Assembly (NCBI GenBank): GCA_028290765.1
Contig: JAQGJF010000203.1
Coordinates: forward strand, 1-16,283
Length of the DNA stretch: 16,283 nucleotides
DNA from: Tardiphaga sp.
GTDB taxonomy: Bacteria > Pseudomonadota > Alphaproteobacteria > Rhizobiales > Xanthobacteraceae
Direction of reading: 5' to 3'
Below are positions 6,247 to 13,099 of the stretch, in pieces (position 1 is the first letter of the stretch; every line of letters begins with the position of its first letter). Under the pieces are notes generated by a model. That model saw only the letters and a list, made by a program, of their open reading frames with translations. It searched no databases and was not told the DNA's origin. The translations under genes and the position numbers were made by a program.

Positions 6247-8718
6247 ATGACCGGGGTCAACGACAAAATCTGGTTTCGCCGGGGAGGCCTGTTCGCCAAA
6301 TACGTCGTTTCGCTCGTGGGCCTCGTCGTGTTTGTGCTCGCCGTGAACGGCGCCCTGGAAATCTGGATCAGCTACCGCGAAACCAAGGCCACGTTGACCA
6401 ATGCGATGTCGGAGAAAGCCGAGGCCGCCGCACGCCGGATCGAGCAGTCGATGTCCGATCTCGAACGGCAGATCAGCCCGGTGACCCGCGCCAGCCTCGT
6501 GACCGTCGAGCAGCGCCGGGACGCCTACGCGCAATTGATGAACCAGGTGCCGGCCGTCAGCCAGATCTTCCAGCTCGACGGGTCCGGCCGCGAACAAGTG
6601 CGGCTGACGCGCACCTCGGTGTCGATCGGCAGCGCCGAGGATTTTTCGCGCGACCTCCGATTCAGCCAGACCGTTGCCAAAGGCGTCAACTTCGCGCCGG
6701 CCTTTTTCCGCGATTCACGCCCCTTGATGTCGATCTCGATGGCTCATCCCGGGCGCGATGCCGGCGTCACCGTCGCCGAAATCGACCTTCGATTCCTGTC
6801 GGATTTCATCGACGACGCGCAGGTCGGCAAGATCGGTGTCGCTTATGTCATCGACCCGCGCGGCTTCGTGCTCGCCAGCTCGACCAAGGGCCCGGGCAAG
6901 GGCAAGGACCTGTCGGCGCTGCCGCAGGTCGCGGCGCTGCTGAAGCCGGACGGCGGAACACTTGAATCCGGAACCGACATCGACGGCCATTCGGTGCTGA
7001 CCGGCCAGCGGCCGGTTCCGAAGCTCGGCTGGTTCGTGATCTTCGAACAGCCGCTGAGTCAGGCGCTGGCGCCGATCCAAGATCTGCTGCTGCGGATCGC
7101 GTTCCTGGTCGCACTTGGCCTCGCGGTTGCGATCCTGGCCGGCATGCTGCTGGCAAAACGGATGCTGGTTCCGATCCGGGCATTGCGCGACGGTGCGCGG
7201 CAGCTCGGCGCCGGCAAATTCGATCATCGCATCGAGGTCAAGACCGACGATGAACTCGAAGAACTCGCCGGTCAGTTCAACAGCATGGCCGGACAGATCG
7301 CCGAAACCTATTCGGACCTCGAATGGAAGGTGAAGGAACGCACCCGCGATCTCGCCCAGTCGGTGAACGAACTGAAGGTGCTGGAGGAAGTCGGACGGGC
7401 CGTGGCATCATCGCTCGATCTCAACGCCGTGCTGCCGACCGTCGCGGCCAGGGCGCAGGAAATCACCCGGGCCGACGCGGTGCTGATCTATGGCTATGAT
7501 GCATCGAGGCGCGGATTCGATCTCGTCGAGGCCATCGGAACCGGCTATTCCAGCGCCGGCGAACACCTTGCGATCGGCCAGGACGGCACCCTGCTCGGTG
7601 AGGCCGCGACATCGGGCCAGCCGATCGCAATATCCGATCTCGACAACGCTTCCGACCAACCGCTCAAGGACGTCGCGATCGCGGCCGGCTTTCATTCCGT
7701 GCTGGTGGTACCGCTGGTCGACCAGACCGGCATTCTCGGTTCACTGGTGATCCTGCGGAAAAGCACCGGCGAGTTTTCGTCCAACCTGATTGGATTGATG
7801 CAAACCTTCGCGCACCAATCGGTGCTGGCGATGCGCAATGCGCGGCTGTTCCATGAAGTCGATCAGAAAGGCCGCGAACTGGCTTCGGCCCACGAGACCG
7901 TCCAGAAGCAGGCCGGCAAGCTGCGCGAGCAGACCGACCAACTGCTGAACTGGAACCGGTCGCTCGAGGAACGGGTCGAAAAGCAATTGGCGGAAATCGA
8001 GCGCATCCGGCGCCTCGAGCGCTTTCTTGCGCCGCAAGTGGCGCAGCTCATCGCCTCCTCCGACGGCCACGATTCGCTGCTGGACAGCCACCGGCGCGAA
8101 GTCACGGTGGTGTTCTGCGACCTGCGCGGCTTCACGGCCTTTACGGAGAGCACCGAGCCGGAAGAGGCCATGAACGTGCTGCGCGAATATCATGCCGCAC
8201 TCGGCGAACTTATTTTCCGTTACGAAGGCACGCTCGACCGCTATGCCGGCGACGGCGTGATGGTCCTGTTCAACGCGCCTATCCAGTTTGCCGATCACAC
8301 CAGGCGCGCGATCAAGATGGCGGTCGAAATGCGCGACACCATCGGCGTGCTGACCCAGAAATGGCGCAACCGCGGCCATAGTCTGGGGTTCGGCGTCGGC
8401 ATCGCGCTGGGCTACGCCACCTTGGGCCAGATCGGCTTCGAACGCCGGCTCGAATATGCCGCGATCGGAAGCGTCACCAATCTTGCCTCGCGGCTTTGCG
8501 ACGAGGCCAAGGCCGGCCAGATCATCGCCAGCCAGCGTGCCTTCGGCATGGTCGAACAATGGACCGAAGCCGCCCCCATCGATGCATTGAATCTGAAGGG
8601 CTTCAATCACCCGGTGCTGGCGGTGGAAATTCTGCGCTGGAAGGAGCCGGCCGAAGACCTCAAAAAGCCCGGCGCTACGCTGTCCGTGGTCCGTGGACGT
8701 AGTCGTGATGGCCGGTAG
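6247..8718 (+). CDS. Membrane-bound class III adenylate/guanylate cyclase (Cache-like sensor, HAMP, GAF, cyclase)
   Basis: An 823-residue sensor enzyme predicted to make cAMP or cGMP. Order of parts: membrane helix ~19-40; periplasmic Cache-like sensor ~45-275; membrane helix ~281-303; HAMP ~304-357; coiled coil; GAF ~380-530; a second coiled coil ~535-595; class III catalytic domain ~617-765. Visible catalytic residues are the two metal aspartates D625 (FCDLRGFT) and D669 (AGDGVMVLF), plus N745 and R749 (NLASR), which stabilise the transition state. The residues that usually choose the base differ: R665 replaces the adenine-reading Lys, and A738 takes the Asp/Thr position, so ATP versus GTP cannot be read off. 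Start ATG 6247 has GAGGA at 6237-6241, 5 nt upstream; an in-frame ATG at 6079 would add 56 uncharacteristic residues. It sits downstream of asmA and near the divergent Crp-type gene, implying local cyclic-nucleotide signalling. Confidence 0.93.
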   Translation: MTGVNDKIWFRRGGLFAKYVVSLVGLVVFVLAVNGALEIWISYRETKATLTNAMSEKAEAAARRIEQSMSDLERQISPVTRASLVTVEQRRDAYAQLMNQVPAVSQIFQLDGSGREQVRLTRTSVSIGSAEDFSRDLRFSQTVAKGVNFAPAFFRDSRPLMSISMAHPGRDAGVTVAEIDLRFLSDFIDDAQVGKIGVAYVIDPRGFVLASSTKGPGKGKDLSALPQVAALLKPDGGTLESGTDIDGHSVLTGQRPVPKLGWFVIFEQPLSQALAPIQDLLLRIAFLVALGLAVAILAGMLLAKRMLVPIRALRDGARQLGAGKFDHRIEVKTDDELEELAGQFNSMAGQIAETYSDLEWKVKERTRDLAQSVNELKVLEEVGRAVASSLDLNAVLPTVAARAQEITRADAVLIYGYDASRRGFDLVEAIGTGYSSAGEHLAIGQDGTLLGEAATSGQPIAISDLDNASDQPLKDVAIAAGFHSVLVVPLVDQTGILGSLVILRKSTGEFSSNLIGLMQTFAHQSVLAMRNARLFHEVDQKGRELASAHETVQKQAGKLREQTDQLLNWNRSLEERVEKQLAEIERIRRLERFLAPQVAQLIASSDGHDSLLDSHRREVTVVFCDLRGFTAFTESTEPEEAMNVLREYHAALGELIFRYEGTLDRYAGDGVMVLFNAPIQFADHTRRAIKMAVEMRDTIGVLTQKWRNRGHSLGFGVGIALGYATLGQIGFERRLEYAAIGSVTNLASRLCDEAKAGQIIASQRAFGMVEQWTEAAPIDALNLKGFNHPVLAVEILRWKEPAEDLKKPGATLSVVRGRSRDGR

Positions 8719-8778
8719 CCGCATCGACGTTTTCGCCGCTTGGCTCTGGAGCTGTGCTTCAATAGATTAGCATGAAGG

Positions 8779-8797
8779 CCGCCGGGCATTCCGGCGG
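8779..8797. terminator. Hairpin between cyclase and adaptor genes
   Basis: A perfect stem CCGCCGG/CCGGCGG with a 5-nt loop, 60 nt after the cyclase stop and 33 nt before the adaptor start. A GTTTTG run follows only 13 nt later, so termination would be inefficient. It may instead be part of the adaptor leader. Confidence 0.4.
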
Positions 8798-8830
8798 AAC
8801 GATACGAATAGTTTTGAAAACGGAATTGCA

Positions 8831-9751
8831 ATGTCGATCATGAATTTTTTCACTGCCGATTTTTTGTCACCTGGCCGGCGCCGTCGCGAACCGGCGAAGC
8901 GCGTTGCGACGCTGATCGTCGCCGCGCTGATTTGTGCGACGTCCCAGCCATGCCTCGCTGCCGACGATCCGGACGCCCCGAAAGGTGCCACGGTCACCGT
9001 CCTCAAGGCGGCAAAATTCTGTTTCTCGGCCATTGCCGAGGTCTCCGGAGTGCTCATCCCACGGGAGGAGATCGCGGTGCGGCCGGATCGCCCGGGCCTG
9101 AAGGTGGCGGAGGTCCTGGTCGACGCCGGCGAGACGGTGACGGCCGGCCAGACCCTCGCCCGGCTCAGCCTTCCCGAAGGAGGAGCGACACCGGTTCAGG
9201 CGCCCGTCGCAGGCCTGGTCAGCAACTCGTCCGCCGTGACGGGAGCGATCGCGTCAGGCAAGGGCGAGGCGCTGTTCAGCATCATTGCCCGCAATGAATT
9301 CGATCTGGTCGGCCAGGTCTCGACCCGGGACCTCTCGAAGCTGGCCGTTGACCAGGTCGCGAAGATCAAGATCGTCGGCGCGGGCGAGGTCGCGGGCAAG
9401 GTTCGCCGGGTGTCCACCACCGTCGAACCCAACAGCCAGCTCGGTCAGGTCTTCGTGACGGTCAGCTCACCGAAGCGCTTGCTGGTCAACTCGGCCGGTC
9501 GGGCCTTGATCAAGACCGGCGAAAGCTGCGGCGTCGCGGTGCCGCTGACCGCCATTCTCTACGGGACGGGCGGCACCGTCGTTCAGGTGGTGCGCCGGGC
9601 GCGGGTTGAGACACGAAGTGTCGAAGTGGGATTGATGTCCGCGGGCCAGGTCGAAATCCGTGGAGGAATTGCGGAAGGCGACGTCGTGGTCGCGCGCGCG
9701 GGCGCCTTGCTGCGCGAAGGCGACCCGGTCAGGGCGGTGGAAACCAAGTAG
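8831..9751 (+). CDS. Short orphan periplasmic adaptor (membrane-fusion) protein
   Basis: A 306-residue exported protein resembling the periplasmic adaptor subunits of RND and related efflux systems. A signal sequence spans ~24-43 (ending in QPCLA). The biotinyl-lipoyl half-motif is clear (VAEVLVDAGETVTAGQTLARL, residues 92-112 in part), with the second half at ~121-137 (VQAPVAGLVSNSSAVTG), then a beta-barrel domain (~155-210) and a membrane-proximal domain (~215-303; GLMSAGQVEIRGGIAEGDVVV). The two lipoyl halves are joined by about 8 residues, so the long alpha-hairpin that normally docks on a TolC-type channel is absent. The start ATG 8831 has CGGA at 6-nt spacing; a second ATG at 8840 is possible. 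No permease gene adjoins it; the RND genes in this window are 6 kb or more upstream. It converges on the caspase-fold gene. Confidence 0.8.
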   Translation: MSIMNFFTADFLSPGRRRREPAKRVATLIVAALICATSQPCLAADDPDAPKGATVTVLKAAKFCFSAIAEVSGVLIPREEIAVRPDRPGLKVAEVLVDAGETVTAGQTLARLSLPEGGATPVQAPVAGLVSNSSAVTGAIASGKGEALFSIIARNEFDLVGQVSTRDLSKLAVDQVAKIKIVGAGEVAGKVRRVSTTVEPNSQLGQVFVTVSSPKRLLVNSAGRALIKTGESCGVAVPLTAILYGTGGTVVQVVRRARVETRSVEVGLMSAGQVEIRGGIAEGDVVVARAGALLREGDPVRAVETK

Positions 9752-9772
9752 ATGGCGATCCGCAAAAGCATG

Positions 9773-9815
9773 CCCTCGGACGTGATCCGAGGGGCACCCC
9801 GGACTTGATCCGAGG
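9773..9815. repeat. Tandem dyad repeat, likely bidirectional terminator
   Basis: Two copies of CGGACkTGATCCGAGG (9777-9792 and 9800-9815, 15 of 16 identical, period 23) lie between two convergent genes. The first forms an 8-bp perfect stem, CCCTCGGA/TCCGAGGG (9773-9780 with 9786-9793); the second forms an imperfect stem, and is followed by AAAAA. The unit resembles a short dyad repeat common between genes in Bradyrhizobium-type genomes. The position fits a shared terminator. Confidence 0.7.
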
Positions 9816-9831
9816 CTAAAAATCGCAAGCG

Positions 9832-10713
9832 TCAGTCGAGCTTGGCTGTCGGCCGCTCGGCCGCAGCCACGATGCCGGAACCGATACGGACATCTTCCAC
9901 CAGGGAGGATGACACCGACGGTACCTGCTCGCCCTCGGAAGCGCGCGAGATCGCCAGGCGCGTCTTGCTGAAGACCGCTTCGACACCGGTCTGCGCGTTC
10001 AAATTATTGAGCAGTTCGGCCACCAGCACGCTGTTCTGGCCCTTGGAATCGTCGGCAACCTTGCCCGGCGTGGCGGACGAAAGGATCAGCGCGTTGTCCG
10101 GCGCATTGATCGGCGCCAGGCCGTGGGAGAACGCGCGGAAGCGGCGCTCATAGGGATTGCGCCGCGAGGCGTCGATGACGACGAGCTTGGCGTGAGCGCC
10201 ACGTTCCTTCATCGTGGCCAGGACGGATTCGACGCTGATGCCCTCGCGCCGAACATCGGATTCCTTCCAGATCGTCGCATCGACCGGGATCATATAGCTT
10301 TCGCGGCCGGCCTGAACGCCGTATCCGCCGAAGAACAGCATCACCACCGACTCGGGCTGGATCTTCGCTTTCAGACGCTCAACCGCACGGCTGATGTCGT
10401 CCTTGCTGGCGTCTTCGACGACGTCGACGTCGAAACCGTCGCGACGCAGGGCACCGGTCAGCGCGCGCGCGTCATTGATGGACTGGGTCAGCGGCGCATT
10501 GGCGTCGGGGTAGTGACCATTGCCGATCACCAGGGCGATCCGCGAAGCCGCTTTCACCGGCTCGATATTCATGTCGGCCGTGGCCGCCTTCACGACGTCG
10601 GGGGTCCGCTTGTACAATGCAGCATGGGCGCCAAGCGCCAGCGAGACCAGTCCCGCCAGAGCGGCGGCGATCGTGATCGAGCGGCGGGATACGCTTAACT
10701 GCCGGACATGCAT
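9832..10713 (-). CDS. Caspase-fold (peptidase C14) protein lacking both catalytic residues
   Basis: A 293-residue protein with an N-terminal signal or anchor helix (~12-32) followed by a caspase-like p20 domain (~56-235). Fold landmarks are RIALVIGNGHYPDANAPL (58-75), SINDARAL (78-85), RDGFDVDVVEDAS (91-103), SVVMLFFGGYGVQ (122-134), SYMIPVDA (139-146) and LVVIDASRRNPYERRFRAF (177-195). In active bacterial caspase homologues the last strands read GHG and DACR. Here the His is Y131 and the Cys is S183, so peptidase activity is not expected. Such Tyr-Ser 'pseudo-orthocaspases' have been described, notably in cyanobacteria. Start ATG 10713 has AGGA about 10 nt upstream; the competing ATG at 10723 is in another frame. 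It is a single gene preceded by a 514-bp intergenic region and convergent with the adaptor gene. A binding, scaffold or inhibitory role in the periplasm is possible; unknown. Confidence 0.9.
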   Translation of the reverse strand: MHVRQLSVSRRSITIAAALAGLVSLALGAHAALYKRTPDVVKAATADMNIEPVKAASRIALVIGNGHYPDANAPLTQSINDARALTGALRRDGFDVDVVEDASKDDISRAVERLKAKIQPESVVMLFFGGYGVQAGRESYMIPVDATIWKESDVRREGISVESVLATMKERGAHAKLVVIDASRRNPYERRFRAFSHGLAPINAPDNALILSSATPGKVADDSKGQNSVLVAELLNNLNAQTGVEAVFSKTRLAISRASEGEQVPSVSSSLVEDVRIGSGIVAAAERPTAKLD

Positions 10714-10882
10714 AACGGTTCATTCCTGGTCATCGTTAGGGACGCGCAGGTAGGTCGCGCCAACGTCGATTTTGGTTTGAGGGGGTGCCAGTCTTCATGC
10801 GGATCAATTGTGCATAAATTGCGGCACCGCAGCAAAGGGACTGTTAACCCGCTTGAGCCCTTTGGGCAACCCGTAAGCCTAC

Positions 10883-10931
10883 CGGGCGGGATTTAGGGTT
10901 ACTGCGGAAAGCCTTCCCGCAGATCCGCCCG
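10883..10931. other. Large nested hairpin in the 514-bp intergenic region
   Basis: An outer 7-bp perfect pairing, CGGGCGG (10883-10889) with CCGCCCG (10925-10931), encloses a 21-nt near-palindrome at 10902-10922 (CTGCGG...CCGCAG). Together they could form a long stem. It covers the stop codon of the doubtful ORF at 10899-11096. It could act as a terminator on either strand or as a folded leader; there is no T-tract. Confidence 0.45.
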
Positions 10932-11096
10932 AAGCCCGCCGCATTGAACGAACACCTTGTATTTCCAGCGATATTCCTGGTCCGGGGCACGGAGCAGGGA
11001 TCTATCGTCATGACGCTCTCCATCGGGTCGGGGCGGAAATACGCGATCCATGAACGCAGCTTGCCGCCGATCCCGAAGCGCCGCTGTGACGTCCAT
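10899..11096 (-). CDS. Doubtful small protein, 65 residues
   Basis: A 65-codon frame within the otherwise empty region 10714-11227. It begins at ATG 11096, with AGGA about 12 nt upstream, and ends at TAA inside a large hairpin. The product is charged and lacks any known motif (MDVTAALRDRR at the start, EYRWKYKVFVQCGG near the end). Third-position GC is only about 58 % by hand count, well below neighbouring genes, and the opposite strand is open too. It may be a relic or chance ORF. No function proposed. The remainder of 10714-11227 shows no other gene; it should hold the promoters of the flanking divergent genes, but none was convincing. Confidence 0.25.
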   Translation of the reverse strand: MDVTAALRDRRQAAFMDRVFPPRPDGERHDDRSLLRAPDQEYRWKYKVFVQCGGLRADLREGFPQ

Positions 11097-11227
11097 CACA
11101 TTTGTGTTTCCTGTCTGTTCGTGTAGTTTTTCCAATGGCTTGCGGCCTCGTAGACGGCTGCCTGGCCGCGGGGAGGAATGGTGCGGCTTGGTGGGACGAG
11201 CGACAACGTCGCTCGGAAAGAAATTCC

Positions 11228-12967
11228 ATGAATCTTCAGTATTTCGCCGGCGCGGCTTGCCGTGCGCTGACGGCCCGCAAGGACGGACCCTCGCTCTACG
11301 ATGTGTGCGATCCGATACTGTTGCGCCACCACGGCGGCGACGCGCACCTCGCCAAATTCTACAAGACGGCGCTCGGAAATCCGGGGCTGCGTCCACTGCT
11401 GCGGCGGGCCGGCCTGCCGGAATTGCGCGACGAAGTTCGTTTCCGCGCCCTGCAGGATGCGCTGATCAAGGCCCGCGACGACGAATCCCCGGATTGGGCC
11501 GCCATCGGGGGGCCGATCGCGGAATTGCTGGACACCGTACGCCTGTCGCACCCCCGCCCAAAACCGCTCGCGGCGCCGCCGCGCGCGCCCGCGATGGCCG
11601 ACATCGAACACGTCATCCGCAGCTGTGGTGCGCATCTGCTGCGGTCGTTCGGCAGGAACGGCTTCATCCCGACCTACGCCGCCTTCAACCTGACCGGGGA
11701 CCCCGATGTCGGTGGCCGTGAATTCCTGATGGCGCTGACCGGCCTCAATGCGCGCGGTTACAAGAACTCGACGCTGCTGTTCAACCTGGCGCGAATTTTC
11801 ATTGCCCGATCGCCTGCCGGCAAACTCATCAATCCCGCCTGGACCGGCATCGCCGAGCCGATGTGGGAGCCGATGCAAATCCGGCATCGCTCCGCCTATT
11901 ACGATGCGTTCTTCACCGAGGCGCTGCTGAGCTTCGTCGAAACCGATCTGGCATCTCCCGAGGAAGCCTCCTTGTCGCGCCGCGCCATCACGGACATGAT
12001 CGATTTCTGTCTCAAGACCAGCCGGGAGGACGTCCCCTCGCGTGACGGCGGCATGGTCGGCGTCGTCACCGCGCTGGCGCCGCTGCCGCATCCGCGCTTC
12101 AGCCGCTTTTTCGCCCAGATCAAACAGGATCTCGGATTCGGCATCTACGTGCCGGATTGCGACACCACCGCCTGCGCGTTCTCGGCGGCGACCCAGGCCG
12201 GCTCAACCGATCCGATCCTCGACCAGCCGCTGCTCGACTTCTACGCCGGCTATCAGGTCGGCGGCGGCGCCAATGAACCCCTGGTGACCGTGCCGCTGAA
12301 CGACAACATCGATTATGACGGCGGCGTCGTCACCTGGATCGACAACCTTGCCGGCGAACGGCCGTTCGGCAATGACCTCGATCCCACCCTGAACCTCGAC
12401 ATCCTCGAGGTCAGTTTCCGCAACTGCGTGAGATGGCAGATCATCGAAACCCCGCAGCGGCTGGAAACGCTGCAGCGGATACTCGGGTTCCAAAGGCGGC
12501 TGGTGGCCAGCGGCGCGTTCACCGATCCACGGTCTCATATCTATTACCTGCCGGAACTTTATTGCGCCTATTTCGGCCGCTGCTACGCCGCATTCCTGAC
12601 GCTGCCATCTGCCGCGCAGCAGGCGATCGATCCTGATGGCGCCTTCGACTTCATCCGCGGCCGGGTTCTCATCTACGTCCAGGACGTGCTGATCGCCGCC
12701 GAGATGAACGCATTCGACGCCGCGCTGGCGCTGATCGCGCTGGGCCATCTGGGCGCCGACACAAGGACGTTTACCCCGGCCCTGCATTGCATCGTCAGCC
12801 ACCTCAGCGAAGGCGGCCGCCATGGGCCGTTCAAGGCCTATGAGTGGAACAAGATGAAGACACCGACGCGCATTCTGGTCGGCGGGCCGGAGGTGACGTC
12901 GGCCTTCGTGCTGATGGGGCTCGCAGTGGCGCGCCGGGCCATCATGCAACGGCCGCCCGCCCGATAG
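11228..12967 (+). CDS. Uncharacterised protein with DxDTT motif, possibly class II terpene-cyclase-like
   Basis: A 579-residue soluble protein I do not recognise as a named family. It has no signal peptide or membrane helix and appears largely alpha-helical. Two features recall the alpha/alpha-barrel of terpene cyclases and prenyltransferase-like proteins. The first is D310-C-D312-T-T314-A, which matches the DxDTT variant of the class II cyclase acid motif DxDD(T), known from drimenyl diphosphate synthases. The second is N382-D-L-D385-P-T-L-N389-L-D-I-L393, like the NDxD..N..VL stretches in such barrels. The N-terminal ~110 residues look like a separate helical part, joined by a Pro/Ala-rich linker (~108-123: RPKPLAAPPRAPA). 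The C-terminus contains KAYEWNKMKTPTRILVGGPE. There is no class I DDxxD/NSE pair. Start ATG 11228 has GGAAAG at 7-nt spacing; an upstream TTG at 11102 would add 42 unlikely residues. No prenyl-diphosphate synthase gene adjoins it. Confidence 0.85.
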   Translation: MNLQYFAGAACRALTARKDGPSLYDVCDPILLRHHGGDAHLAKFYKTALGNPGLRPLLRRAGLPELRDEVRFRALQDALIKARDDESPDWAAIGGPIAELLDTVRLSHPRPKPLAAPPRAPAMADIEHVIRSCGAHLLRSFGRNGFIPTYAAFNLTGDPDVGGREFLMALTGLNARGYKNSTLLFNLARIFIARSPAGKLINPAWTGIAEPMWEPMQIRHRSAYYDAFFTEALLSFVETDLASPEEASLSRRAITDMIDFCLKTSREDVPSRDGGMVGVVTALAPLPHPRFSRFFAQIKQDLGFGIYVPDCDTTACAFSAATQAGSTDPILDQPLLDFYAGYQVGGGANEPLVTVPLNDNIDYDGGVVTWIDNLAGERPFGNDLDPTLNLDILEVSFRNCVRWQIIETPQRLETLQRILGFQRRLVASGAFTDPRSHIYYLPELYCAYFGRCYAAFLTLPSAAQQAIDPDGAFDFIRGRVLIYVQDVLIAAEMNAFDAALALIALGHLGADTRTFTPALHCIVSHLSEGGRHGPFKAYEWNKMKTPTRILVGGPEVTSAFVLMGLAVARRAIMQRPPAR

Positions 12968-13099
12968 AACCGACCGCACGAAACTGTCATCGCGCACAAT
13001 TGAAGCCCCGATCGGCCCGGAGTGCTGGTGCGCCGGCCCAATTGGCCGCACAATTCGAGCATATTACGACGCAATTCCGCCCCGAGGTGGCCGGTGCCC

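Noticed and set aside
7741..8724. 327-codon minus-strand frame opposite the cyclase domain
   Set aside because: It overlaps the conserved catalytic domain and has no recognisable content; a shadow of strong codon bias.
9832..10713. Active metacaspase
   Set aside because: Both catalytic positions are substituted (Tyr and Ser), so a protease call would be wrong.
11096..12091. 331-codon minus-strand frame opposite the DxDTT gene
   Set aside because: Composition is typical of an antisense shadow, and it lacks a credible start or domain.
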